DNA from: Aspidapion aeneum
Lineage: Eukaryota; Arthropoda; Insecta; Coleoptera; Brentidae
Assembly (NCBI GenBank): GCA_963576565.1
Contig: OY755046.1
Span: 62,661,471-62,725,470, forward strand
Reading direction: 5' to 3'
DNA: 64,000 bases
The position numbers and the translations under genes are program-made. Below, one piece after another: positions 35,250-46,909 of this stretch. The notes under the pieces are model-generated. The model made no database searches. It worked only from the letters and a program-made list of their open reading frames with translations, and was not told the DNA's origin. Each line of letters begins with the position of its first letter. Within the stretch, counting starts at the first letter, position 1.

Positions 35250-35450
35250 TGTGCCTGAATGAAGTATAGGTTACATGAAAATGGTTCCAAAAACTAATTG
35301 CACATTTTGAATATGGACTCTTTCCTGACTTCAGAGCCATATTTTTTTATTTTTTATATTGCTCTGAAGTCAGGAAAGAGTCCATATTCAAAATGTGCAA
35401 TTAGTTTTTGGAACCATTTTCATGTAACCTATACTTCATTCAGACACACT
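35250..35450. repeat. ~200-bp near-perfect hairpin
   Basis: Two arms of about 95 bp, nearly identical inverted copies, share GAATGAAGTATAGGTTACAT, AACTAATTGCACATTTTGAA and GACTCTTTCCTGACTTCAGA around an AT-rich centre. Parts of one arm also occur once at about 12985-13045 and, inverted, at about 16690-16795, in the arms of the 4-kb element. Confidence 0.75.
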
Positions 35451-35715
35451 GTGTAGTTGCTAACAAACAGATCATTGGTAGGAGAATGAAAAACGCCATT
35501 TTGAACAATCAAGTATGATTCTGTCCGTCATCTTAAATTTTAAGATAGCAATAAATTTTGATCATGATCTTTAAAAGCAATCAATTCTCACCAGGATGTT
35601 TTTTATTTCATCAAAATCGGTTCAGTAGTAATGAATTTATTAGGAAATAAATGCAGACATGATTGGAAAGGCAATCGAATAATATTGAAAACAATGGTTG
35701 AAACAAAAATATTTT

Positions 35716-36422
35716 AGCTCACACATATACTATACTATAGTAGTGTGTGTAGTGTGTGAGCTATGGTGATCCTAATTTTTTCGAGAAAAAAAAAAGTTGC
35801 TCCGATTTCAAAATTTTTTATACATCTTTGCGTTTCAGATGATTTTGAAACTTTTCTGTCTGTCTGTCTATCTATCTGTCTGTATGTCTGTCTGTAACGA
35901 CCAACGCGCATAACTCAAAAACCGCTTGGCAGATTTTAATGAAATTTGGTACCTAGGCTGGGTCTTGGGTCGAGATGGTCCCATTTAAAAATGAACAAAA
36001 TCCACCGAACACAAGCCAAATAAAAGGGTGGGGGAAGATTTCAAAAATTAGAGTTTATGTGAAAATATGGCGTGTGTGATATCAAACGAAAGGTAATTGA
36101 GTATGGAGTTAAACAAAATACATTTTAGTTTTTTTTTCTTCAAAAAGGGTGGGGGTAGATTAAAAAAAATTGAGTTTACGTAAAAATATTGAGTCCGGAG
36201 TTAAACAAAATATATTTTAGTTTTTGTTTTTTAAAAAGTCCCCACTTTAGTAGATTTAAAAAATTTGAGTTTAAGTCAATACATGGCTTGTGTGGTATCA
36301 AATAAAAGGTAATTTAGTCTAGAGTTGATTAAGATATATTTCAGTTTTTAGTTTTATTAGCTCGCACGTACACTATAACTATAATACCTAGTGTGAGCTT
36401 AGGGGCCCATATATTGGCAGAG
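35716..36422 (+). mobile_element. Helentron-like (GTCT)n element, copy E
   Basis: It lies in the right arm of the 7.5-kb element. The 5' hairpin loop is enlarged by a duplicated TAGTGTG. The microsatellite is short and mixed (GTCT/ATCT), and the segment TTGTTGCGCC before it is missing. The internal repeats are partly deleted. The 3' hairpin reads AGCTCGCAC. Confidence 0.72.
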
Positions 36423-36683
36423 TATTTTTTAGAACCACCAAACCGATTTTGCTGATTTGTACCTTATTGTACGTGGAAAGAATGCAGCTTTTTTACTGAT
36501 ATAAAAAAATTACAATTTAATTTTGTCCGCCATCTTGGATTTTAGGATGGCGGGCAAAAAAATAAATTTAATCAAAACTCTGATTGATTCTCTACCGAGT
36601 GCAGTTTGTCCCATTAAAATCGATGATATAGTTCAAAAGGTATAATGAAAAAAACATTGTCCAGTTTTTTTTGGCCCACCCGG

Positions 36684-37547
36684 TATACCCTATAACTCAA
36701 TTTATACAAACTTTTAGTCTTAAAATAACCCCAAGAATATCTACGTTTGGACACGAAATGTATTAACAACCTGTATACTAAAACAGGAGAAAAAAATGCC
36801 CTATAAAAATGCCCTTAGATATATTTATTTGTTGGAGATCACAAATATTAAGAAAATTTTAAAAATTTTGAAATAAAAATTCTGTTTAAAAATGATTAAA
36901 ATTAAAAAGAAAATTATTAACTATTTTACTGGCCCCAAAAAAACTGGCTTACAATACTAAAATTATGCAAATTACATTTTATAAATAACTTAAATCCTAA
37001 AATATACAAAGGATAATTTGTTCTGTTCGTCATTTTTTTTCAATTAACAAAAATTAAAATTAAAAAAATCTGACAGTGCTTGACAAAAATAAAAAAATTT
37101 ACATTTTATTTTCAAAATTTTGTTCAATATTTACAATTTTATTTTTCTAAAACATTTTTTTTACAGATTAATTTATCACACACTTTTGGACATCTTAAAA
37201 AATGTACAAATATAGGAATTTTCTCTCGTTTTGTTTTTCGAAAAATTTTAAAAAAATAACTTAACATTTAAATCCTAAATACATATAAAAATCTTTAATT
37301 AATTATTTTTTCACATCAATTTACTGGCACCGTGTTCCTTTTTTCTTAAAAATCTACATTACAAATGTACTAAAAATCTATACAGGGTGATGCATTATAA
37401 ATTATACCATACTCTCCTAACTTGGTTAATACAAATGGTCAGAGTGGGTGATAAGTTTTACTGAATTACACTACATACCCTGTAGGTTATTCAAAGTTTT
37501 TACTAAAACATGAACAAAAACTTTCGATAACGTTATAAATATTTATA
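36684..37547. other. AT-rich stretch, no gene seen
   Basis: Very AT-rich DNA with long A and T runs and a TACAGGGTGATGCATT repeat end near 37383. No frame worth calling. Confidence 0.45.
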
Positions 37548-38184
37548 CAGGGTATCCCATTTAAAACGTTCCTCCCATATTCGTAATATTCCAATACTCC
37601 CTGTTACCTATTTACACAATGGTTGGCGCTTGATGCAAACATTCAGAAATAAAGATACAAAAAATGCACAGATACCAAATTTACATAGATAGAGTTTTTG
37701 TCAACTGTACGCCAATGATTTGACGTAACGAATACAAGAATAAAATATTCATGCGTAAAAGTATAACCAATCAGGACATTTTATCTTAAGGACCGCAAAA
37801 AGGATAGAGTTATACCCATTGATATTGCTATTTCAAATATGTTTGCATTCTGCATCGTAAGATACTGTAGGTATTGCAATAATACGTACTATATGGAAAT
37901 AATATGTATATGTCTTTGAAAGCAACCAATCAGGTCTTTTTTGCTTAAGGACCCCAAGGCCCTCATGTTTGCATCATGAATGGGCAGTTACCGTGAGTAT
38001 TGGAATATTATGTATATGGTTCCACCCGGGATTTTTCGAGAACGGCTGAAAAATTTTAAAAAATGCCGATACACGTCGCAAAATCGCGAGAAAGTGTCCC
38101 CCTCGCAAACAAAATCGGCATTTTTGAAAATTTTCAGCAGTTTTCGAGAAATCCCGGGTAAAACGTTTCAAATGGGACACCCTG
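37548..38184. mobile_element. TA-flanked CAGGGTATCCCATTT element
   Basis: The ends CAGGGTATCCCATTTAAAAC and the inverse of CAGGGTGTCCCATTTGAAAC are flanked by TA. A smaller palindrome within it (about 38026-38160) has CCCGGGATTTTTCGAGAA facing TTCTCGAAAATCCCGGG-like sequence. The overlapping + and - frames at 37974-38267 reflect this symmetry and are not genes. Confidence 0.65.
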
Positions 38185-38512
38185 TATTCACTTTTCTTAC
38201 AATTACAGGGTTGTTTGGAAATAATATATGTATTACAATATTGAAATATGTCAAATAAAAAATTCAAATTCCTTTTAATTAAAACTTATTTTTTCAAGAT
38301 ATTATAGTTAAAATTGACATAAAAAAAAATTATATAACTTCTTTAAAAATTGAAATTGAAAAAAAATATAAATTTATTTATCACACAACAAAGTCAAAAT
38401 TTAAGAAAAGATAATAGTTTTATTTTTAAATTTTGTTTTTTTTTTAATGTTTTCGTATTATATTATTGCAAAGAATTCTTTAAAAAATACGAAATAGAAA
38501 TCTACATTTTTT

Positions 38513-38650
38513 AGCTCACACATATACTATACTATAGTAGTGTGAGCTATGGTGATCCTAATTTTTTCAAGAAAAAAGAAGTTGCTCGGATTTCAAAAAT
38601 TTTTATATATCTTTGCGTTTCAGATGATTTTGAAACTTTTTTGTTGCGCC

Positions 38651-38689
<39 letters not shown>

Positions 38690-39271
38690 TGTCTGTCTGT
38701 CTGTCTGTCTGTCTGTATGTCTGTTTGTAACGACCAACGCGCATAACTCAAAAACCGCCTGGCCGATTTTAATGAAATTTGGTACCTAGGCTGAGTCTTG
38801 GGTCGAGATGGTTTAAAAATGAACAAAATCCACCGAACACAAACCAAATAAAAGGGTGGGGGTAGATTTCAAAAATTAGAGTTTATGTGAAAATATGGCG
38901 TGTGTGATATCAAGCGAAAGGTAATTGAGTCTGGAGTTAAACAAAATACATTTTAATTGATTTTAAAAAAAGGGTGGGGGTATATTTCAAAAATTAGAGT
39001 TTAAGTGAAAATATGGCGTGTGTGATATCAAACGAAAGGTAATTGAGTCCGGAGTTTAACAAAATACATTATAGTTTTTGTTTTCTTTAAGGGTGGGGGT
39101 AGATTTCAAAAATTTGAGTTTAAGTCAAAACATGGCTTGTGTGGTATCAAACAAAAGGTAATTTAGTCTGGAGTTGAATAAAATATATTTCAGTTTTTAG
39201 TTATATTAGCTCACACGTACACTATAACTATAGTACCTAGTGTGAGCTTAGGGGCCCATATATTGGCAGAG
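38513..39271 (+). mobile_element. Helentron-like (GTCT)n element, copy F
   Basis: Complete, with both hairpins, a microsatellite of about 75 bp with single-base changes, and three internal repeats. A small deletion removes GTCCCA after GAGATG. Confidence 0.75.
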
Positions 39272-40244
39272 TATTTAATGTTATAATTGAATTTCAAAAC
39301 AGCTACTTGTATCTCTTTCAACTATATATCTCATAAACTGTATAAATTGTATACATACAATCAAAAAAGTTATAAAGAAAAATTATTGAAACTTTTTTTT
39401 TTTTGGTTTTTTTTATCACCCTATTCAATATAATACATTATTTTCAAAAAAACCCTGTCGGTATACTTTTAATATAAAAAATGAAAAACTTTATTATATT
39501 ATATTAACGCTTACTATTTAAAACTAGTGGGGTTCTTTTTTTAGGAATTGCTAAATTTTCAAAGCACTGCATTGCAATAATTTATTCTTTTTTTTAATAT
39601 TCCAAAAACTAAAGCTTTGACAACGTTTCTAAACATGTCAAACTTTGTATAATATATTATATTTTTTTATATTATCAATATGGTTTTTTTTTTAATAGGA
39701 ATAAAAACTACTTTTTTTACACTGAGTAATTTTTAAACGCTGCCTAGGGCCTTAAACTTTTTATGAAAAAAATATGTAAAAAATATTTCGAATAATCGGT
39801 TCATATGTAATTTTTTGGTTTTTTTTTTCTATATCAGCAAATATTTTTTTCTTAACCAGTATTAACCATTGATACTTTTACAATGGAATGCTTAGAAATC
39901 AACCTTATCTGTACAAAAATTTCCTAAAACGATTTCTATAAAAAATATTTAAAAGAAGTTTAGGCACTCGATAATAGTCCACAGTACACTGGTCCATTTT
40001 TGAAGTGATGATTAATTAATTATTTGGGTGTCTTGGCAAAATATTTACTATTTACGAAAATTCAGCCTGTCAAAAATAGACCGGGGTACTTTGGACTATA
40101 AAGCGAAGAGCGAGAAGGCTTCTACAGAGTGATCAAATTGAACATTTTTATGAGGTTTAAGGTACCTCCAGGGGGATAGAAAGGGAAACTGACCCTCCTT
40201 TTGTACACAAGCATGGAAATTTCGTTTTGCTGTATATTTATTTT
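39272..40244. other. AT-rich stretch with a small fold-back
   Basis: Mostly A/T runs. At about 39970-40105 an inverted pair, ATAGTCCACAGTACACTGG and the diverged inverse near 40080-40100 (CCGGGGTACTTTGGACTAT), forms a MITE-like unit of about 130 bp. No gene seen. Confidence 0.45.
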
Positions 40245-40981
40245 AGCTCACACATATACTATACTATAGTAGTGTGAGCTATGGTGATCCTAAATTTTTC
40301 GAGAAAAAAAAAGTTGCTCCGATTTCAAAATTTTTTATATATCTTTGCGTTTCAGATGATTTTGAAACTTTTTTGTTGCGCCGTCTGTCTGTCTGTCTGC
40401 CTGTATGTCTGTCTGTCTGTATGTCTGTAACGACCAACGCGCATAACTCAAAAACCGCTTGGCCGATTTTAATGAAATTTGGTACCTAGGCTGGGTCTTG
40501 GGTCGAGATGGTCCCATTTAAAAATGAACAAAATCCACCGAACAGAAACCAAATAAAAGGGTGGGGGTAGATTTCAAAAATTAGAGTTTATGTGAAAATA
40601 TGGCATGTGTGATATCAAACGAAAGGTAATTGAGTTTGGAGTTAATCAAAATACATTTTAATTTATTTTAAAAAAAGGGTGGGGGTATATTTCAAAAATT
40701 AGAGTTTAAGTGAAAATATGGCGTGTGTGATATCAAACGAAAGGTAATTGGAGGAGTAAAGGAGTTTAACAAATAACATTTTAGTTTTTGCTTTTTTTAA
40801 GGGTGGGGGTAGATTTTAAAAATTTGAGTTTAAATCAAAACATGGCTTGTGTGGTATCAAACAAAAGGTAATTTAGTCTGGAGTTGAATAAGATATATTT
40901 CAGTTTTTAGTTATATTAGCTCACACGTAAACTATAACTATAGTACCTAGTGTGAGCTTAGGGGCCCATATATTGGCAGAG
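40245..40981 (+). mobile_element. Helentron-like (GTCT)n element, copy G
   Basis: Complete copy with a short microsatellite (about 45 bp) and three internal repeats. The third repeat carries a small duplication (GGAGGAGTAAAGGAG). Confidence 0.75.
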
Positions 40982-41975
40982 TATTTTTTATAGCATGTAT
41001 TATTTTTATATAGTTGGTAATTCTGTTTTTTTTATTACACACTTTTTTATTTTTGATAATAATTTTTTGATTTACGATTTTAAAAGTATTTTTATTTAAT
41101 AAAAAAAGTAAGTAAAAATACAAAGAATAATACAAAATAATATTTTAGATGTGATGATGTTGGCTCTTCTCGGGTGATAGGTCATTCTAAAGGAAATTTT
41201 ACAGTGATAATCGAATAATAAAAACGACCCAATTAAAAATACCAACTCTATTTAATATCGCAAAATCTAAAAGTGACAGATAAAATTTAGTTTGTTAGTT
41301 GAATTATTTATAAAAAACAACAAATAAAATGTTTTTTTTTAAACTCCTTTTAGTTCAAAAAAGGTTTGATATCCGAGAAGAGCGAACACATGCTCTTCTT
41401 GGATTGTATCACAATGGGAGATTTTGATATCACCTGGAAGCACCTGGAACCTCCAAAACGTGTCCAAATTTGATTGCCATGTACAGGGTGTTTCAAATTG
41501 GGCACTTTTAATTGAGAAAGAGGATTCTAGGGGAGATTGGGGAGAACTAACGCCCCTTTACGAGTCTCAAATGTCAAGGTAAGATTTTTGTTAAAATCAA
41601 ACCAATGTTTGCGCTACGGGGACTTTTTCAAAAGTTGGCATTTTTGATTGGGGCCTTTAACTCAGGGTTGGATGGGCTCAAACAAACCGGCTCTGGCAAT
41701 TTTTTTTTATTCGGCCCTCGCTTCGGCACAAAAATTTTACGGTAAAGAAAACGAAGCCATATTTTGTTATTTTTGTTTTTGATATTATGGAGGTTTGGTT
41801 ATTAAATACCATGTTAATTTTAAAGGGTGTAATTTGCATTTTGAGAAAAATTTTGTTTTTTTCTAATTCAGGTTTTTGGTCTAGACGGATTTTCCATCAT
41901 GTCCTATGTAATAAAATTAAAAAAAAAAAACTAAAAAAAAACAAATAGCAGTAACTGTAGTACTGGCTTAGGTTT

Positions 41976-43440
41976 CGGTGCACTATCCGGACACAAAAAC
42001 GAGACATTTTTTGATGACGATTCCTTTTGAAAATAGTAATTTAGGGATCTTGAAACTGATTTAGGTACGGAAAATTAAAAAAAAATTAGTTTTTTTAATA
42101 AAAAACACACTTTTCAATTTCAATCTAAAATGCACACAAAATCACATACACAGGGATATTGGGCATAGATACTATGGACTTTGGGCCATTTGCTGGGGTT
42201 TTATTCTTATATTCCCTGACTGACTGGAAATGCGAGGTTGCCACATCACAGGCATAAAATAAAATATTTTGATTTAATTGTCCCTTCTTTCTGGCATTCA
42301 TATTTTTTTAACCAATAAATTAAAAGGGAAGGCTTGGATCAGGATAAGTTTCATTATATTTGTAGAAAGGTTGGGTTTGGGTTGGTTTTGGTAGAGCTGG
42401 GATGCCTTGATTTAGGTTTGGTTTGGGTTTAGTTGGGATGGGTTGGTTTGTTTTTTTTTTGTTTGGTTCAGTTTGGTTCGGTTCGCATTCGGTTGGGATC
42501 GGTTCGGTTCGGGTTGGTTCTGTTCGGTTCGGTTCAGGTTGGTTCCGTTCGGGTTCGGTTCGGTTCAGTTCGGTTCGGGTTGGTTCGGTTCGGTTCGGGT
42601 TGGTTCCGTTCGGTTCGGTTTTGGTTCAGGTTGGTTCTGTTCAGTTTGATGTGGGTTCGGTTCCGTTCGGGTTCGGTTCGGTTGGGATCGGTTCAGTTCG
42701 GTTCGGGTTGGTTCCGTTCGGTTTTGGTTCAGGTTGGTTCCGTTCGGTTCGGATGTGGGTTCGGTTCCGTTCGGTTCGGTTGGGCTCGGTTCCGTTCGGG
42801 TTCGGTTTGGTTGGGATCGGTTCAATTCGGTTCAGTACTGCTTGGTTCTGTTCAATTCGGGTTAGTTCCTTTCGGTTCGGGTTCTTTTCGTTCAGTTCGG
42901 GTCGGTTCCGTTCGTGTCGGTTCCGTTCGGTTGGGTTGGGTTCGGTTTGGGTTGGTTTAGGTAGAGCTGGATTGGAGTTAGTTAGGTTGTACTAGGTTTG
43001 GTTCAGTTTGGTTTGGGTTGGTTTAGGTAGAGCTGGGTTGGGGTTACTTGGAATAGAATATCACTTTATTGCCAACAAGCTTCATTGTACTAGGTTTGGT
43101 TAATTTTATCTTTTTAGGTGTGATCAAAACAGACTTAATAATATTTGTTTCCTTATGTTGATTATTTTTGCGAAAACGTGGCAACATTGCAAAATATAAG
43201 CCACAGATATTGGCAAATTTTGTTTTGATGGGGTTGAAAAAAAAAAGAAGAAGTCAAAATTGAATGAAAAGTGAGGTTAGAATGCTGTTTTGTACGTGTT
43301 TTTTAAGGTTTTATTTATTTATTTTCTCAAAAAATACTGGATAATCCGCAATTTTTTTTTAGGAAAAACGGTATTTAGAAGGTCTACTTTAAGGTAATTT
43401 TTATTTTTTCCAAAAAATCGTGTGTCCGGATAGTGCACCG
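41976..43440. mobile_element. Nested TIR element, CGGTGCACTATCCGGACAC ends
   Basis: CGGTGCACTATCCGGACAC at the left is perfectly inverted at the right end. It carries the GGTTC-rich satellite in its middle. No transposase seen and target duplications not resolved. Confidence 0.6.
42360..43070. repeat. GGTTC/GGTTG-rich satellite
   Basis: About 700 bp built from GGTTCGGTTCGG, GGTTGGTTCCG and GGTTTGGGTTGG variants, with strong G/T versus A/C strand bias. The long overlapping frames (175 and 190 codons on +, Gly/Ser/Phe/Arg-rich) follow from the repeat lacking stops and are not genes. Confidence 0.8.
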
Positions 43441-43449
43441 GCCCCCTGC

Positions 43450-43660
43450 CTTATAAATAATTAAAACTTTGAAGTCGTTTTTTTCCGAACCACACTTTCG
43501 TCACTTGCGCCCTTGTAACTACCGGGGGCTGTTTGAGACCATCAACAAGTAGGCACTTTAGAGTGAGGCCTGGTTTTACTAGTAGGCTACGTCCGAGAGT
43601 CTGCGCGCCGAGCGGCAGCGCTCGCTTCCAGCTGACTTCGATCAACTACACCAATCAAGG
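43450..43660. other. Unassigned GC-balanced segment
   Basis: About 200 bp of clearly higher GC content, including CCGAGAGTCTGCGCGCCGAG and GGCAGCGCTCGCTTCCAGC. The - strand has a 64-codon frame with no recognised motif and no obvious splice sites. It could be a degraded exon, a MITE end or a regulatory island. Confidence 0.25.
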
Positions 43661-44910
43661 AACATTTAATTTTTGTTTGTTATCATTTTTTAAGCATCAA
43701 AAGACCTGTTAAAGTAAAAAATAAATAGTTAAAAACTTGCAAAATGGGGTGTTAAATTATTGAACATATAGGCAAATTACCAAAACCAACATTGGAGAGG
43801 CATTTACCGAACAGGGGCAGAGCAGGTATGCTAATTTTTTATAATGGTAACGACTTTTTTAATAATGAACTTGATGCTGCAATTTTATCTATTATCTGGT
43901 TAATTTGAATTGGACCCAATACCGATTTTTTAATCGGTTAATCGATTTCTTAGATTTTTTATGTATTTTAGCACCAAAAATGATCTTTCCCAACTAAGAT
44001 ATGAGATATTGGCAAGGCCGTACCGAAGGGGGAGATCAGGAGGATCAATCCCCACCAAAATAGTCAACAAAGTGTGTTAAAAGAGAAATCACAACAGCAA
44101 CACAAATAAGAAAAAAAATTGGACAATATTTTTATTACATTTTTTCTTCTGGATATTGGTATTGTAAAAATATATTAATAAGTTAGTGCCATTATCACAT
44201 TATCTCCACTGCCCGCCTGTCCCATCCAACCCTGCTTTAACTTTATTTCTAAAACCATTTTTTTGGTGTAAATGGCTTGTTTCTAGGATTTTTGAAGCTT
44301 AATCCAATTGTCCAATTAAATTTTATCTGTCACTTTTAGTTTCTGAGGAATAACACAAAGCTATAGTTTTTCTTATGGAATGACTTTTTTTTATTAGAGT
44401 TTTAAAATCAGCCTAAAATTTTCTTTAAAACGATGTATCACAGGCTATATTATATTTTTGTTTATTTTTTATATTGTTATAATTTTTTTTATTCTTAGTT
44501 ATTCTGTAGTAAAGTAGGTATATGATTAAAAAAAAACTAAGGAAATCCGACTAATAAAAAATATAAAAATATTTAAAAAAATAACAAAAAAATACAAAGT
44601 GTGACTCATCATTTTAAAGGAAATTTTACGTGAAAAATCATGTAATGAAAATTTTGACAAATAAAAAAGTTAAAAGGCCCCAATCCAAATGAAGACTTAA
44701 AAAAAACCCGCAGCGCCAAAACGGGTTATATAAAAATGCGGTTTCTACCAAAACTCTTCTTGGAATTTTCTATCTCCCCTAGAAGTACCCTTTCCCACTT
44801 AAAACTGTCTAATTTCAATCACCCTGTATATTTTTAGCTTAAAAGTTGTCGGCCTTGCTTGATCTAGGATAAAAGCTACATTGTTTACATACATAACATA
44901 TATTTTTTAC

Positions 44911-45105
<195 letters not shown>

Positions 45106-45130
45106 TTATAAACAATTATAGTTAGTTGTA

Positions 45131-45321
45131 CAGTGGCGTATATACGGGGGGGGGGCCTGGGGGGCCCGGGCCCCCCCGAAGCTATGGCTTTTTTGGATAT
45201 TTTCCACATATTTCATGAATACAAACATAAAATAGCATAAAATACGGACTCATGGGGTCTCGGCCCGCCCCCCCGTAACTGTTCGGGCCCCCCCCGAAAC
45301 ATTTTTCTTTATACGCCACTG
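45131..45321. mobile_element. CAGTGGCGTATA hAT-like MITE in KLF intron
   Basis: The ends CAGTGGCGTATA and TATACGCCACTG surround G-run and C-run blocks and a central piece similar to the MITE at 16841 (TTTCATGAATACAAACATAA). The target duplication is imperfect (TTAGTTG plus ambiguous bases on both sides). Confidence 0.65.
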
Positions 45322-45332
45322 TTAGTTGATAT

Positions 45333-45926
45333 TGTATTAAAGTGACACCGCGTCATCAAAACCTTGATGGGCGGGAAGGGAGTAGAAGGGTACATACAGT
45401 GGCACGCACTTCCTTTAATTTTTTTATTGATATTGATTTCCAAAATAAGGCACTGCACTGATTAGTCATTAGCTTACTATTTTACTTGCTTTTTTTATGT
45501 CTCCTTCTAAACGATTTCATTAGAAAGGAACATATATACTCTTATCTGGTTGTTACGAACATATTATTGATTTAGCCGGGCATTGACGTTTTCTATTCAT
45601 TGTTGTTTTGACTGTTTTATGTCAAACAAATTACGACCAAGCTTTTTACAGAACAAATTACCGTTTTTGTAACTAAATCAATATTTGCGCACATTTTAAT
45701 ATAATTTTAGATCCTCTTTTATGTTTCGGATCTTTATTTATTAGGTAAGTACCTATTTGATCTCTACTTTAAAAGGTCTTAGTGTTTTATCCTTCGAACA
45801 TTAAACCCCGAGCGGCACACTGCATGTGCAAAGGGAAACACTAATTTTTTAAGGCATCTTTACTTAGATTTTGCCGCAAAATTTGGTTTACCATAGCTAT
45901 GACCCGGTGCCATTTTAATACAATAT
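45333..45926. mobile_element. ~590-bp TIR MITE, copy 2, in KLF intron
   Basis: Second copy of the element at 20441-21024. The ends here extend into a longer symmetry, with GATATTGTATTAAAGTG facing the inverse of GATATTGTATTAAAATG. Non-coding. Confidence 0.7.
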
Positions 45927-45941
45927 CAAGTATATACTGTT

Positions 45942-46044
45942 TTCCTAACAAGTGCAGACAAAGATTTTTCCGCACGCAAATGCCCTTGACAGTCCTGTCA
46001 AGCATTTATTTGTGGAAAAATAGGTTTCTGCAAACGTTAGGAAC
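45942..46044. repeat. Palindromic unit TTCCTAACAAG...GTTAGGAAC, copy 1
   Basis: The ends CCTAACAAGTGCAGA and TCTGCAAACGTTAGG are imperfect inverses, with an internal CCGCACGC and a CTTGACAG / CTGTCAAG hairpin. TTTTCTACGGCCG follows the right end. The same layout occurs at 59471-59591 beside the tyrosine recombinase gene. Confidence 0.5.
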
Positions 46045-46137
46045 AATTGCTTTTCTACGGCCGTCGAGAAAACTAAAAATAAGAAGACATACATAAAAAG
46101 AAAAAACAAGTGCTTTAACGAAATTGAATATCAAACA

Positions 46138-46266
46138 AATTTTTATGGCTAATCAGGCAAAAAGAAATTTTTGTTTCTCTTATATTTTTCCGTGGGTAGC
46201 TCGAAAGCTTAACCTCACGGGGGTCCAAGATCTAATGGATACCTAATAAGTGTTGACAGTTAACTG
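46138..46266 (+). repeat. Dispersed repeat, copy 1 (KLF intron)
   Basis: About 130 bp is shared with 53262-53400 in the opposite orientation, including ATATTTTTCCGTGGGTAGCT, AGCTTAACCTCACGGGGGTC and TAATAAGTGTTGACAGTT. No coding sense. It lies in a KLF intron; the other copy lies upstream of the first KLF exon seen. Confidence 0.6.
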
Positions 46267-46660
46267 TTTCGTCCTTATGGGACTTTGCAGAAGACTGATT
46301 GGTCAATGTTACACCCTTGCGAAGTTAATCAGACCGTTTTGTCTTTCATCCTGCGTCTACAAGTTGACTTTTTGAAGTGTAAACTTCTTTAGGCGCGCTT
46401 AGCAGTTTTTATGGGTAGTGAATTGAACTGAGCCGTCAGGCTCGGCTATGTAACGCTCATTCGAGTGAAATCGGCTCGAGTCGACTAACTGTGAGAAACA
46501 TTCAGCGAGCGATATGATGATGCAGATGAAGGCCAGTACACAGAAGAGTTCGGTTCGGTCCGCTTTGCAGAATATGTTATGGGCTAGTATTATTCATTTC
46601 GCCTTGTTGAAGTTTACACTTCTGCCGTGTGGTCTTAAGCACACACAGTATTTTTTTTAC

Positions 46661-46789
46661 CTGTGTGAGTTCTTTTGTGTGCCTTCAGATGGCTACTCTT
46701 TGTGTAAACTTTGTGACAACCGGCAACATCACATCTATGCACTTTTCTTCTTCTGATTGTCACCTCTGGTGTTATGGAGATTTTTGTGC
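46661..46789 (-). CDS. Kruppel-like factor, exon with zinc finger 1
   Basis: A - strand exon of 129 nt between a T-run acceptor (TTTTTTTTTAG) and the donor GTAAAA, phase 1 on both sides. It reads [20 protein letters not shown], then [20 protein letters not shown] and HTG. This is finger 1 of a Kruppel-like factor: C-x4-C-x12-H-x3-H with the hallmark [12 protein letters not shown], preceded by a basic segment RRRKVHR. The variants [20 protein letters not shown], and [15 protein letters not shown] in finger 3, fit the KLF5/dar1 type better than KLF6/7 or the Sp-like groups. In Drosophila dar1 controls dendrite microtubules; transferring that role here is inference. Confidence 0.9.
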
Positions 46790-46909
46790 CTAAAAAAAAA
46801 AAGTTTTTCAAAAAATCCGAGAGATCATTTTTTAAAGTTAGGTTTTTATTTTGGATGGCGTATCTCTCCAACTCGCTTTAAGATATATATCGCAGTGGCT
46901 CCAAAAAAC

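Larger units (their letters stand above)
33481..35493. repeat. Fold-back element inside the 7.5-kb element
   Basis: The left arm (about 33481-33660) and right arm (about 35140-35493) are inverted, sharing TTTTTCATTCTCCTACC, GATCTGTTTATTAGTAAC-like, CCCTACAAAAGGTCCGGTAG and AAATCTGAGTTTTCG. A perfect hairpin at 35250-35450 breaks the right arm. The centre is a degenerate tandem array (34195-35110). Confidence 0.6.
29197..36683. mobile_element. 7.5-kb composite inverted-repeat element, CCGGGTGGG ends
   Basis: The left end CCGGGTGGGACAAAAAACAC and right end, the inverse of CCGGGTGGGCCAAAAAAAAC, are flanked by TA. The arms hold ATCGATTTCAATGGGACAAA-like, CCAAGATGGCTGCC / GGATGGCGGGC and CCAATCATGTCTGCATTTAT in opposite orientation. 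Much of its length is secondary insertion: a jockey-like LINE in the left arm, a Helentron-like copy in the right arm, and another fold-back element in the centre. No transposase of its own was seen. Confidence 0.65.
41484..44826. mobile_element. 3.3-kb TA-flanked inverted-repeat element, CAGGGTGTTTCAAATT ends
   Basis: The left end CAGGGTGTTTCAAATTGGG and the right end, inverse of CAGGGTGATTGAAATTAGAC, are flanked by TA. The arms share CTAGGGGAGAT / ATCTCCCCTAG, GGGGCCTTTAACT / AAAGGCCCCAATC and GGTTGGATGGG / CCCATCCAACC. A second TIR element with a satellite is nested inside. It ends 84 bp from the last KLF exon. Confidence 0.65.

Noticed and set aside
42423..42995. Long + strand frames of 175 and 190 codons (Gly/Ser/Phe/Arg-rich)
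   Set aside because: They come from the GGTTC satellite, which lacks stop codons in several frames at once on both strands. No start context, domain or splice support.
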